Of a stretch of 64,000 bases of DNA, positions 25,469 through 36,612 are shown piece after piece. A model generated the notes under the pieces. That model made no database searches. It saw nothing but the letters and a program-made list of their open reading frames with translations, and was not told the origin of the DNA. Each line of letters starts with the position of its first letter. Within the stretch, counting starts at the first letter, position 1. The translations under genes and the position numbers were made by a program. Origin of the DNA: Plumapathes pennacea. Taxonomy: Eukaryota; Cnidaria; Anthozoa; Antipatharia; Myriopathidae. The stretch lies in NCBI GenBank assembly GCA_964036295.1, contig OZ038463.1, positions 6,935,274-6,999,273 on the forward strand, read 5' to 3'.

Positions 25469-25663
25469 CTGAAATTCGGACTGGAGTTATGAAACAACTT
25501 CGACGATTATGTTGTTGAAACCCTCAGCAGTAAAGCAGTGAGATCAACCGATCAGTTAGTGAAACGTGAAACGTGAAAACAACAACCACAAGATATATTC
25601 ACATTACTGATTTTGGAACCATGAAACTTTTAGTTTATTCTAAAGAAAGCAGAGTGTCGTGTA
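25468..25663 (+). pseudogene. Copy of the GPCR 3' end and flank
   Basis: This matches the reverse complement of about 17310-17510: the last ~18 codons of the receptor (PEIRTGVMKQLRRLCC then a stop in place of R) and its 3' flank. The flank continues at 30122 on the other side of the element 25664-30121. Confidence 0.75.
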
Positions 25664-26610
25664 TGAGGAGCCGCAAGCAGCGATTTTTTGACTCTACAGG
25701 ATATCTCAGTTGCTAGAGACGCTCTACTTATTTAAGTTCCGAAGTGCGAAACTAATTAACACTTTGGTTGAATCTGTCAAAGCAGGCGTTGCACTAAATA
25801 ACAGCGTGTATTCTTCATGAAAACTGATACTCGCACAGTATCTTCGTCTGATTTGATCTTTTTTACTACATTAGTAATAGATAGGAAATAAGAAAAGATA
25901 ATTGTATTCGTTTCTTTCATTGCAAAAAGCCAGTCACTACAAGACCATTGTCCCTGACTCGACAGTCACTCCCGAGCGTTAATATTCCCTCTCAAGATTG
26001 CGCCGAAGCACGCACTCCCTAGGAATACTACAGCAACAAAGATTCTGTCGGGTCAGGCCAGTCACCGAAATCTTGAACGAAAATGAGTCATGATCTTAGC
26101 AGTACCGGAGTCTATTAAAAGTTGAATGAAATTCTTAATTCAGCGAGTTTTTCCCCAACTTTAACGCACGTTGTTGGGTATTGATCGCGCGCAGTTTGAA
26201 GTTATCCGCCATCGATTCTTTACCATGCAAGCTTTTGCATGGAAGCATAAAAGGCTTAAAAATAATTAAAGTTGGAGACTTCTCGGCTGCATGAATAACT
26301 TAAGCTGATGCGCTAGATTTTGAGCGCGAGCATGTCTGGTCATTGCATGTAATATTTATTTTCATTGCAAAAAGCCAATCAGTACAAATATCCTTGGAAT
26401 ATCACAGCAATGATTCTGTCGCACTGAAAACTTCAAAAAAAATTTGGCGGACGATTAACCGAGAGCGCTGGACGTACAAAGAATAGAAAGTAAATATGAA
26501 AATAATTTGCAGGATGAGTTAATCAGAGTTAGACTCTCAAAAAGACTCGATCACGTGCGGCAAGAAGTACGAGCCGATAGACCAATGAGAACCTCTAGTT
26601 TTTTGTTTTA

Positions 26611-26944
26611 TTACTTTAGTGGATTTCGCAGGAGTCGTTTTAGATCCTGTTTCTTACTTTGAAATCGAAGGAATGCGTTAAAACATGGATCCTTCATCAG
26701 TTTTTCTTCACGGGATGTTTCTTTTTCACAGCAATCCTGCTCCGGGATTGACATACAAATGGAGTCCAAGTCAGAGCAGTCTTCTGTGGACTGCTGCTCG
26801 GACTCCTCGACTAACGAATGATCGACCTCAGCCGACTCCTGGGTCGTCGTTTGTGCTTCTTGTGCTCCTGCATGTCTCCGAAGTCTCTCCTTCTCTTTCA
26901 GTATTTTTGTACGCCTTCTGCTTCTCCTTATCGTGCTTTCCCAT
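26611..26944 (-). pseudogene. Hypothetical small basic/acidic protein, one frameshift
   Basis: ATG at 26944 gives MGKHDKEKQKAYKNTERE. A one-base change near 26890 continues as LRRHAGAQEAQTTTQESAEV and runs to a stop at 26611, about 110 residues. The C-terminal part contains DCSDLDSICMSIPEQDC and ends RLLRNPLK. The charged N-terminus and acidic middle are coding-like, but I recognise no family. It could be an accessory protein of the surrounding element. Confidence 0.35.
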
Positions 26945-26977
26945 CTTGTGGTAAAAAAAAATTAATTAATATAAGTT

Positions 26978-27705
26978 GGATATATTTTGGCGGCCTCTTC
27001 TCTCCTCTCCCCTGTTTACTCGACATCAAGGAGAACTCCACAAGAAAACCCAAGGTGTTGATGATTAAACGAATCAAGCACGGGCCCGACATGCCCCACC
27101 CCCAATCCCCTATTATGGCAAATATGTTGCGCTTCGCGGCCGAGAAACTGGAGTGTATTTTCTGTTGGCGGCATCCCTCGTACTCATTGAAAGCACTGGT
27201 CAAATTAGAGCCAGTGAAAATAGTATTAGGCCAGCTATCCCACCTAAAAGTGAGTACAGCATAATGAGCCGAGAGTAAGTTTACAATCATCTCAGCGGGA
27301 ACCTCTGAGATAAATTATGTCTGAGGTAATGTCCCGCGTGAATAAAATGGATTTAACTTTGGCGGCCTCCTCTTCCCTGTTTACTCAACATCGCTTGCCG
27401 ATATAAAGCCCATGGTGTTTATGATTTTAAAAACGAATCAAGCACAAGCCGGACGTGCCCCACCCCCAATCCTCTACTATGGCAAATATGTTGCGCTTCG
27501 CGGCCGAGATACTGGAGTGTATCAATTTTGTTGGCGGCATTCCTCGTACTCATTGCATTGACATTTGTTCAAAATGAGAGCCAGTGAAAACAGTATTAGG
27601 CCAGCTATCCCGCTCAAAAATGAGCTGGGATAATTTCACAATTATCTCAGCAGGAACCTCTGAGATGAATTATGTCCGAGGTAATGTCCCGCGTGAATAT
27701 CGGCA
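26978..27705. repeat. Tandem direct duplication of about 365 bp
   Basis: Units 26978-27350 and 27351-27705 share AATATGTTGCGCTTCGCGGC, GGCCAGCTATCCC and the terminal GGTAATGTCCCGCGTGAAT. Small indels separate them. The region 25700-26600 before it and 27710-28410 after it show nothing else recognisable. Confidence 0.75.
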
Positions 27706-28410
27706 AAACCATGGTGCGTGTACCGAAGAACAGAATAACTATGAAAGAACACATAAAACATACGGCTCGCGATAACTTGATACGTACCAATTCCCCTCAG
27801 CCCCATCAACAGCATTCAAGTTCTAATATACTCTCTGCATCATCGGCTGTCAGTTGCAAAACAGTCGCACAACAAGCACATCATGGCTCAACAATCCCTT
27901 GACTACGATCTTAAAATCTGTGTAATTGTTCTAACTCTGATTTGGACTCACCTTCAATCAAACGGTTGTTGTGACTACGGTTGGTATTTTCTTGCATCTT
28001 ATGCTGAGTGTTCCCGCACAAACTGTATGACTTGGCGGGGAGTTTGCAAATTGAGTACAAAGTCCAATGTAATGTGATTGGGTCGGTATTCTCAGTCCCA
28101 GGATCTCTTTTCAAGTGATTGACATTGCCTTACTGTTTGCGCGGTATGGGTTGTGCCAGATCTGAAAACTCTCCAATGTGTGTACAGACAATACCTTCCG
28201 CTAGCACATTGCCGAAATTTTTAAGTTTTTGGCAAATTGCTCTGATAATTTCACCAATTTTCGTCTCTGAATTCATCCAGAACTAGCCGCCCCACCCCCA
28301 AGATTTTACCACTGTACAATTGTGATGCTGGTGTGGAAGTGATAATTGGCATACCTATATTTGGGAACATGTACAATGGCGCTAAAATCAACTAGCATTA
28401 TTATTTACGC

Positions 28411-29788
28411 GGTCTGGTTAATTTAAGCGACTTGTACGACGAGGATGGATTACCTGCATCGTTTAAGTTTTTATCATCTCGTCAGCAAAGCAAGCAAGTC
28501 TACGTAACGACACCATTTGGGCTCTTGTTGGGTATTCTTTGGTTGCGAAACATTGAAGAATGCCCCTTCATCCGGGTGTATCGAAAACGAAGACCCCGAA
28601 AACGAAGACCTAAGACCCAGAAAACGAAGACCCCAAAATAAATTAACATAAATTTGCGGGGTCTTCGTTTTATGGGTCTTCGTTTTCGATACACGGTGGT
28701 GGGTGTATCGAAAACGAAGACCCCGAAAACGAAGACCCCAACAGTAATAGCCAACAGCTTCACTAAGTGGCACTCTATTTCATACTGCTTGTTCAAGCTT
28801 TACGACGAGTGGCAAAAATTGCGGGGTCTTCGTTTTATGGGTCTTCGTTTTCGATACACCGGTGGTGGGTGTATCGAAAACGAAGACCCCAAAAACGAAG
28901 ACCCCAAAGGGAATCGTCCACTTTCCTGTATTTTGCGCGTGGTTTCTCTTGAAGTGATCTGTCTACGGTGTTTTGTAGAGCTTATCGTGCTGTCAGCTTT
29001 TCTGCCATGTTGTTTACTTGTGGCGTAGCACCGCTGACCGGCTCACCTTTCGCGCGCACAAGCAACACGCGCCAGACAATGCAAATTTAACCAAGTTCAC
29101 ATGAAAGTCAACGTAAATTAAAAACGTTGAGTCGGTTTATTTCAAGTTTGATATTAAACAGACTGCAAAGAATCTCTTCAGGAGATCCTCAGCAGGAAGG
29201 AACGATGGATATATCGAACAACAGTAACAAGAATACGTACATGACGTTCGCGTTGATTTAGCAAACGAAGACCCATAAAACGAAGACCCCGCAATTTTTG
29301 CCACTCGTCGTAAAGCTTGAACAAGCAGTATGAAATAGAGTGCCACTTAGTGAATCTGTTGGCTATTACTGTTAGGGTCTTCGTTTTCGGGGTCTTCGTT
29401 TTCGATACACCCACCACGGTGTATCGAAAACGAAGACCCAGAAAACGAAGACCCCGCAAATTTATGTTAATTTATTTTGGGGTCTTCGTTTTCTGGGTCT
29501 TAGGTCTTCGTTTTCGGGGTCTTCGTTTTCGATACACCCCCCTTCATCCGGACGGAACTGTTTCAAAAAGCGATTACAGAGTTCAATTTCAGAGGATTCG
29601 ACTTAAACGACTCGAAGGGCATTCAAGAGGACCGCTGGAAATCTCACTCTGCGACCCTTGAAGCTCAGTTATCATCTGCAGCAAAAGAAATTGTGACCTT
29701 ACGCGCCAAGTTCAACTCTTTTCAAGGCCAAATGCCAGATACACCTTTACACGGAGCGATGTATGGTCATGACTCTTCTTACGACTGA
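28411..29788 (+). pseudogene. Unknown reading frame split by a palindromic insertion
   Basis: The left piece (to 28575) contains DLYDEDGLPASFKFLSSRQQ and GILWLRNIEECPFIR. The right piece starts at 29541 inside the duplicated target and continues in the same frame as TELFQKAITEFNFRGF to a stop at 29788. The right piece includes a likely short coiled coil near LEAQLSSAAKEIVTLRAKF. Removing the insertion and one copy of the target leaves an uninterrupted frame of about 125 codons. No upstream ATG is seen, so it may be an internal or last exon. I do not recognise the family. Confidence 0.5.
28574..29539. mobile_element. 966-bp palindromic element built of GAAAACGAAGACCC repeats
   Basis: The ends are GGGTGTATCGAAAACGAAG and its complement, flanked by CCCTTCATCC at 28564-28573 and 29540-29549. 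The arms (about 28574-28915 and 29262-29539) are inverted copies. Each contains many AACGAAGACC units in both orientations, about 20 in total, arranged as small hairpins around GTATCG/CGATAC. The arms also share a non-repeat segment (GCACTCTATTTCATACTGCT near 28770, reversed near 29330). The spacer 28920-29260 is unique and shows no coding sequence. Confidence 0.8.
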
Positions 29789-30965
29789 CTTTTACGACAC
29801 GAAAACGATTATTAGGTCGTACGAAGGTCATGCCGACAGTCGCAAGCAAAAATCGGGAATACATATGCGGTTGTGTGTACGAAATGTCAACACGCAAAAC
29901 GAATTGATAACTACATGAGGCCGAACAAATAATAACCTGGACTAAAAACGGACGTCCCAAGGGTATCTATGTGATGCGCCGTGATGATGTTTTAATTAGA
30001 AACACTCCGGCCTCCCGTGTGTAAATCTCTCAACAAAGCCTTTGTCCGAAAAATTTGCTGCCTTTGGAAGTGGTCATTTCAGATGACCACTCCAGCGGTA
30101 ACCAAGGCGTGCGGCTCCTCATCGAAGGTTTGCATTGCAAGCTTTTAGTTTGAATTTCATACAGAGCGTTCATAACAATAGCTTGTTGTCCCTGTTGATT
30201 TATAGTCTCTTTTTAAGCAGTCTTTCTCAGTTCAACATGCAATTTTATTAGGTAAAAATACAGCTGTTATCAGTATTTAATATTTTTCACTACGGAAAGT
30301 TTAAAAAGTCCTTATTATGTGAGTAAACAAATAAAACGGTTCTCAAAAAGGGTTGTGTATCTGCCCTTTCTGACGCTGATGACCTCAGGAAATACTAAAA
30401 GAAAACTGCACAGTTCAACTCTACTTTACACGGACGTGTAAGGAAGCTCAACTGACATGGTAAAACACAAAGACAATACGTAGAATGAATGCTAGAAATC
30501 CTAAACGATTATAAAGTGAAATATAAGGATGGAAGTAAAATTTGAAATACATGTGCACAGATCTACCATCAAATTAAATTCAAGAAAAATTATGGTTATT
30601 GGCTTTTGGGAAACACTGCTCAACAAATGTGAATATTTTTAGTAAAATAAAGCTGTTTGCACCTCACTGGTATTACCGGCAAGTTACTAAAGTGTTTGTG
30701 GCGGATTCGTGCACTAACGAAAAAAAAAAAGTCATTCACGGCAAACAGAGACAGAGGACATGAAAAGTTATAAAGTTCAGTACAAAAGATTATTTATTGA
30801 TGAACCTGGAACCATGGGCCGCCTCCTTGGACAAACATTTGGAACTTCATGCAAATGCTTTGTTTTACCTGACACGGCCTTATGTTTGTGGAACTCGTAA
30901 AATTATCTTCAGTTCATAAACAAATAAAAAGATCAAAATGGGAAACTTGCATATCACCTGTTATA

Positions 30966-32066
30966 ACATAGTCACGATACAAGCCGCGCGCTGATTGGTC
31001 GAAAACCGTGGTTTGCTTACCCGTGGTTTATAAGTTATAAACCACGCTTACGTCATCCTCTAGCAAAAAAGAGTAAATAATGCGAGAATGGAGTCACCAA
31101 TGCCCAACTTCGAGATAAAATTTGGCTTTAAGTGAAGGCACCGGCTAGTACGGTTCACCGTGAATCGGTAAAGAACGTGACCTCATCAAAAAGCACTTCA
31201 ACAGTTTGGAGAGGGAAAATCTATGTCGAAGAACGGCAAGTTTCTTGTCAGCGTCGCGGAAAGCGACTCGGTTTAAGCACTGCCCCTAAGTACAGCATAT
31301 TTGGGAGTCACAATTACATCAGTGGGTTGTTTGAATGAAGTTGAATGCTTCAACAAGGAAGGAGAGAGTAAATCATTCAGTTGAAGAAGATCAGCCGTGA
31401 GCAATCACTGAACATGAACGGCGAAGACAAACGAACAGACGTGTTTGTAGTGATGTAAGAGAAAGAATTTCCGACGATGTGACTGAAAAAATGATTGAAG
31501 AATTTTCGGACGGACTTCAAATGATTGTACTACGAGGTAGAGTCAAGAAATTGGTAAGTTCTCATTCACACAATTTTCGAGTCGGCCGTTGGAGCATTTG
31601 TTGATTCCCTTCAAATTTGCATTTTATGCACTAGCCGACTGTATATGATTTCATATACTTGTAGTCCAAAGTTCTACAGGAAACATAGTTCTTTACTTTG
31701 AGATGTTGTCTAATTTTATAGAACAGATGGCCTGGCTGAAAAATTGAAACTGACTTGGCAATTCGGACCGCCGAGCCGTTTAGGAGAATCTATTTTTTCA
31801 TCGCTGTTAGCATTCCAACATTTTTGATGAATAAAGACAGTTTTATTCTGAAAGTTTTGAAGTTCTATGTTATAAAACAAATAATCCAGCCTCAAGCGTG
31901 CTCCGTTCAGAAATAAAGCACTTAGCAAGTGCCGAGAGCACTCAAGAAGTGGGGAAAAGCGCTCGCCTTCGGCTCGCGTTTCTCCCTACACTTCTTTCGT
32001 GCTCTCGTCACTTGCTGCGTGCTTTATTTCTGAAGGGAGCACGCTTGAAGCTGGTTTATTTGTTAA
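30966..32066. mobile_element. 1.1-kb insertion with TTATA target duplication
   Basis: TTATA occurs at 30961-30965 and 32067-32071; the left arm has it once, at CACCTGTTATACCGGGC in reverse complement. The insert begins ACATAGTCACGATACAAGCC. It contains a CCAAT-like word and a GTGGTTTATAA/TTATAAACCAC hairpin at 31021-31045. A coding-like plus-strand stretch with DVTEKMIEEFSDGLQMIVLR ends at a GTAAGT donor at 31554. The right end is a fold-back element. It is probably composite. Confidence 0.55.
31871..32066. mobile_element. Fold-back element with ~90-bp arms
   Basis: ACAAATAATCCAGCCTCAAG at about 31877 pairs with CTTGAAGCTGGTTTATTTGT near 32045. The symmetry continues through AGAAATAAAGCAC and GCGAGCC-type sequence to a centre near 31965. 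Confidence 0.7.
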
Positions 32067-33849
32067 TTATACCGGGCAATTTGATTATTGAAAATTTAGC
32101 CGAAGCCCAGAAGATTGAAGATGGTACGCATATATGCGGGAGAATTGGCAGGGTTGGGGTTCTTACTTCATTCCTTATCAGAAGAACGAATCTCCTCTCG
32201 GTATATTGTGGATTTATTGTGGTAACTTAATCAAGTTACTTAAATTTTGTCCGTTTCAATCGCGTGATGACGAGTCAAGTTTCACGATCGCCATGGCTCC
32301 TCTCAGCAAACGTGTCATAGGAGAGAGCTTTTCTCCAAACAAACCATGGGAGGAAGCCCGTCCTTAGCATCATAGCCGGGATCATGCCATTTTGTACTAT
32401 AGAGCTGTTTGTGATTGATTTTTAGTACAATGCACGCCGAGCATTGCTAGTAATGCGCCTAAAAAATATATCTTCGTATGGGAGGTTTTATTGTGACATT
32501 TCTGTTCGTTTCGCGTCGGCTGGACGTGAAAATATCGCGTTAGCTAAAAGTTCTCTTTAGGGTTACGCTGGATAAAAGGTCATGAATATTCAATAAGGCA
32601 AAAATTCGTCGAAGGTAGCACGTTCCAAGACATGAAGTCTCCGACGTTTTCGAACTAATTGTGTTAAAACCCCGCAGGATTACTGCCTTAAAAGTGATAT
32701 TATCATTGCTGTAAAAGCGTGAAAATCTCTAAAGAGAATATTTTGTAAAAGAAAAATTGATGTCCCAGTACATTGCCTGAATAATCGATTTGGCTGGTTC
32801 ATCTTTTCACTAAATCGTTTAGTAAGGTCTTCTTTGTTACCTTGGAGCAAGATTTTGTTCATATTGGTAATATGAGGATCGACTGAAAACAATAATGCGC
32901 ATGAGCAAATAATTAGTTGTAGGTAATTATTTGCAGGTGACGTAGCAGTCTCTCGGCCAATTGACAGAGGGAAAAAGTATTGAATGATAATTGATAGTCG
33001 CAAATTGAATCGCTCTGACGGCCAGAGGACACTTACGCGCCATTTTTGACGTCATAAAATGATTCCATAAAACCTCCCATAGAAGTATTGAGTATGACCG
33101 ATATTATTTTGAGAGTATTGATGTTGAACAATTTCTTGAATTAAATGTGCAGATAAACGAGTGAAAAGGCGTTGCTTTAAAACGCGTAATGCGTACGCAG
33201 GTGTTCGCATAAAATGTGATGGTGTGGTAATGTTTCACCTGAATTAAGCTTCCCCGAATCAGATCACGATTGCTTTTACTTTAGGGTAAGCACGCGACTA
33301 TCTCAAAACTTTCTTTTTTAACATGAAAAAGAGCGAAAACAAATAAACAAAACTGGTTGTTGCCAGTGAGCTCCTGGCGTCATTGTTACCGTACATTCGG
33401 GACAAAAAGGAAATTGGACAAAAGTAGGAATGCGGTGTGTCCCTGGTGAGGATATTTTTGTTGTTGTTGCGCAGGGACTTTAAGTGGCAAGAATAGCAGA
33501 GTCAGTTTTTGAACACGGCGGATCCATATTTCTCATACCCTCTTTTCTTCCAAGTACGTTTAAAAACTGAAATTTCACGAAAAAGTATTTGTTAATGGAA
33601 AAAAATGAACGGCTATATTACAGTAAAACGCCGGATGAGGAAAAAATTAATTCCCCGAGCGAAGCGAGGGTAATAATCTTGACGCTAATGCAGCAAAATT
33701 GCCTTATTTGAAGACTCCAAGCGTGACGCCATCTTGAAATTTATTGTTCGTGGCTGTGTGTGCTAGGTACGACCTTTTAGGCCAGGTGCCTAACGCAATG
33801 ACGTAATAATTATCGATTAACTGCGTTCACAAAAATGAATTTGAAAACT

Positions 33850-34070
33850 GGAAAACTTGAAACACAACGGTCTCGCGATTAGCTCGTCTTCAAAAGAGAA
33901 GGGAACAGGCACGGGCAAGGCAAAATCGTGAAACGATCAAACGGCGCCAAATACGTCTAGAGAAAAGACGACAAACATGTTATAACCGACAGCATCATGA
34001 ACGGAAGCGTGACGAAGAAACGGCTCCGCAAAGGGAACAGCGCTTGAAAGCAAATTGGGAGCTTCAGACG
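33850..34070 (+). pseudogene. Helitron-associated basic N-terminal region, remnant
   Basis: The nucleotide sequence matches the 5' part of the frame at 3113-2751, for example GAAACTTGAAACACAACGG-like and AACGGCTCCGCAAAGGGAAC-like words near 33857 and 34021. Stops and indels interrupt the frame. Only the repeat-rich basic region remains. Confidence 0.55.
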
Positions 34071-34206
34071 CCGTTTTGTGTTAAGCTCAGATACTTATTC
34101 AGAAAGGACAAACAACAAAGGTCAGTCAGTGGAAATCGAACAATCACCGTGACAAATATATTCTACCCGTATCTTGTAACTCGATCCCTTCAAGAATGTA
34201 TTACAC

Positions 34207-34334
34207 GAGGAGCCCCAAGACCCACATTCTGGTCACAACGGGGATTTCCCTTGAGTTCCCGTCAGGTGTTAGCTGCGGCTTGGGCGCTGCCAAAATGGAC
34301 TCGCAAAACCGGAATGTGGGGGTCGGGGCTCCTC
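34207..34334. mobile_element. 128-bp small TIR element
   Basis: GAGGAGCCCCAAGACCCACA at 34207 pairs with the complement of GAGGAGCCCCGACCCCCACA at the right end. The first nine bases resemble the ends of the element at 25664-30121 (TGAGGAGCC). No clear target duplication. Confidence 0.45.
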
Positions 34335-34373
34335 ATGATTCTGTATGCTGAATAAATCATTTTCCCTCGAAGT

Positions 34374-36240
34374 ATTGTTTTAATACGCTTCTGTCGCAAT
34401 CCAACTTCACAATCATGGAATGCTTTCAAGCGACAACGAAACAAAGTTACATTCTTGAAACGCAGGGGTATCAAGTCATTTTGCTGCGACGCCTCAACCA
34501 AGGCAAAACATCACGGCGAGTTCTGGAGGAATATGAAGCCTCTACTTCCAAAAACCCGAAGTTCCAATCCCAACAATATAATCCTTGTCGAAGAAGATCA
34601 AGTAACTACGCATCCTGCCTCTGTAGTCACAACCTTTAACAAATATTTCTCTAAAATGGCCAAAAGTCGCAGGGAAAGTTGCACCATGGAAGAATTCGGC
34701 AATCACCCAAGTGTGAAGAAAGTGGCGGAAATTAACGGGTCTCACAAGCTCTCCTTCTCTTTCAAGCAGGTTAGCTGTGACTACATACACAACATTCTGA
34801 ACCACCTCAATCCCAACAAATCAGTCGGAGTTGACAACATATCACCAAAACTCCTGAGATTGTCAGCACCAGTAATTGCAGTGGACGTTACTAGGCTCCT
34901 CAACGTTTTGATCCGACGACAAGCATGGCCTTCTGAATGGAAACGTAGCAACCTGACGCCTGTTTTAAAGAAAGGAAACGACACAGATATTTCCAACTAC
35001 AGACCTGTGTCCGTTCTTACTGCTCTCTCCAAAGTCTACGAGAGGGTTATGTTCGGTCATTCGCCATGTTTATCACCCAATTTGTCCGGCTACATGAGAG
35101 GACATTCATGCTGTACCGCCCTGCTGAAGATGACGGAAGACTGGCGCACCAGTCTGGACAACAAGGAAGCAGTTGCAGTAGTAGCCATAGACTTAAGTAA
35201 AGCTTTTGACTCTATCTGTCACAACCTCCTACTTGCCAAATTACAGGCGTACGGATTCTCCAACTCTGCAACAAACTTGATGAAGGCCTACTTATGCGAC
35301 CGCCGACAACGAGTAAAGGTTCAAGGAGAGTATTCCGACTGGAAGTTAGTAACTGCTGGAGTTCCTCGGGGATCCCTACTAGGCCCACTGTTGTTTAACT
35401 TTTTCATTAACGACCTTAATTACTTCGTCTCCAACGTATCTCTCAGACTTTATGCTGATGACACTACCGGATACGCATCAGATGTATCCCCTGTAGTTCT
35501 TGAATTCCTGATCAACGACAACCTGTAATCTCTATCTTCCTGGTTTGAGCACAACTTTTTACAAATCAACGAAACAAAAAATCAGGCTATCATTATTGGT
35601 CCGTCCAAGTACAGATTCGATTTCTTTTTGAAAGATTCGCACATCGAACTAACAGACACTCTGCAAATCCTAGAGTAACCATGGATGACAAATTAACATT
35701 TAAGAAGCACATCACAGAGCAGCTCAAGAAGGCATACGCAAGTCTGCTGCACTCCGCAGAATCCGTCGTTTTGTACCGTTAAAGACTATGATAGGACTAT
35801 ACAAGGCATTTTATCCTTCCTCACCTCGAGTATTGTGGTCCTGTACTCATTGGACTCGGGAAAATTCAAGCAAAAAGGCTGGAGGACGCTAATTCTTACA
35901 TTCTAAGGTCACTATTTGGCACTGCAAAGTCTGAACCCTGCAAAACATTTACTAGCTATGGTTAACATTAGATCTCTCGCACAACGCAGATATCACCAGT
36001 CTTTAGTTTTACTTTATAAATGTATCAAAGAACAAGGACCTCAATACATTAGTGACTTTTTTAAATCCAAAACAACACGTTACAACTTAAGGGGTACAGG
36101 ATCAAAATTAGCTCAGCCACGTTTCAACATAGAATGGAAACACAAGTTTTTTACTTATATTTAACTAGTAGACTTTGGAATAATTTACCAGCAGCTGCGA
36201 GGGAATCCCCGAACGTCAAGACTTTCCGGAGCACTAATTG
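34374..36240 (+). pseudogene. Non-LTR reverse transcriptase, degenerate
   Basis: The frame holds the RT palm and fingers: LNPNKSVGVDNISPKLLR, SNYRPVSVLTALSKVYERV, VVAIDLSKAFDSICHNLLL, AGVPRGSLLGPLLFNFFIND and the catalytic LRLYADDTT near 35449-35475. A CAA-to-TAA-like stop ends it at 35528. Translation resumes with SLSSWFEHNFLQINETKNQA, shifts frame near 35678, and the C-terminal part reappears at about 35925-36164 (KHLLAMVNIRSLAQRRYHQS). The element cannot make a full RT. Confidence 0.85.
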
Positions 36241-36612
36241 ATCAATGTTGACCTTGAAGCAGGGGTTACATGTAGCTGTACTATATGCGGCTAAAGGTAG
36301 TCTGCTGACATAAGCCGTCTAGGTTTTTCCTCCAATACTTAACATTATATGACGGTTTACATTTACTAGGTAAAGTTTTTATAATGTGTTATATTTTTAA
36401 CAATAATATACATGGCTAATTAGGTTGTCCTAACTTTAATTATTATTAAAACATAGATATTAAATACTGTTTAATTTATTTTAAGTGAGAGATAGGGATC
36501 GGGCAAGTATAAGTTTTAGATTTTATTTTCAGTTCACGTTCACGTTTGAATGAGTTTCATTGAAGCGTAACGTGGGTAAATAAAGTATCGTATTGTATTG
36601 TATTGTATTGTA
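34374..36612 (+). mobile_element. 5'-truncated jockey/CR1/L2-like LINE
   Basis: The insert carries a degenerate reverse transcriptase (34374-36240), about 350 bp of 3' untranslated sequence and a (TATTG)n tail at 36589-36611. The endonuclease domain is absent, as expected for 5' truncation. It sits inside Helitron-like element 2. Confidence 0.75.

Larger units (their letters stand above)
25664..30121. mobile_element. Candidate 4.46-kb TIR element
   Basis: The left end is TGAGGAGCCGCAAGC and the right end is the complement of TGAGGAGCCGCACGC, 14 of 15 matching. Flanks 25460-25663 and 30122 onward are contiguous in the paralogue at 17.30 kb, so the whole interval is inserted. A clean target duplication cannot be read because the flank has diverged. 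The interior holds an unknown minus-strand frame (26611-26944), a 360-bp tandem duplication and an unknown plus-strand frame split by a palindromic element. No transposase was recognised. Confidence 0.5.

Noticed and set aside
26818-27264. 148-codon plus-strand open frame
   Set aside because: It overlaps a better minus-strand frame at 26611-26944 and a tandem repeat, and has no motif.
28574-29539. CRISPR-like array of short repeats
   Set aside because: The repeats occur in both orientations with irregular, very short spacing, the sequence is eukaryotic, and the whole is bounded by a target duplication.
33360-33400. Additional R1 copy (GTTGCCAGTGAGCTC)
   Set aside because: Only about 15 bp match; the left-arm paralogue at 14.77 kb shows it is unrelated sequence with chance similarity.
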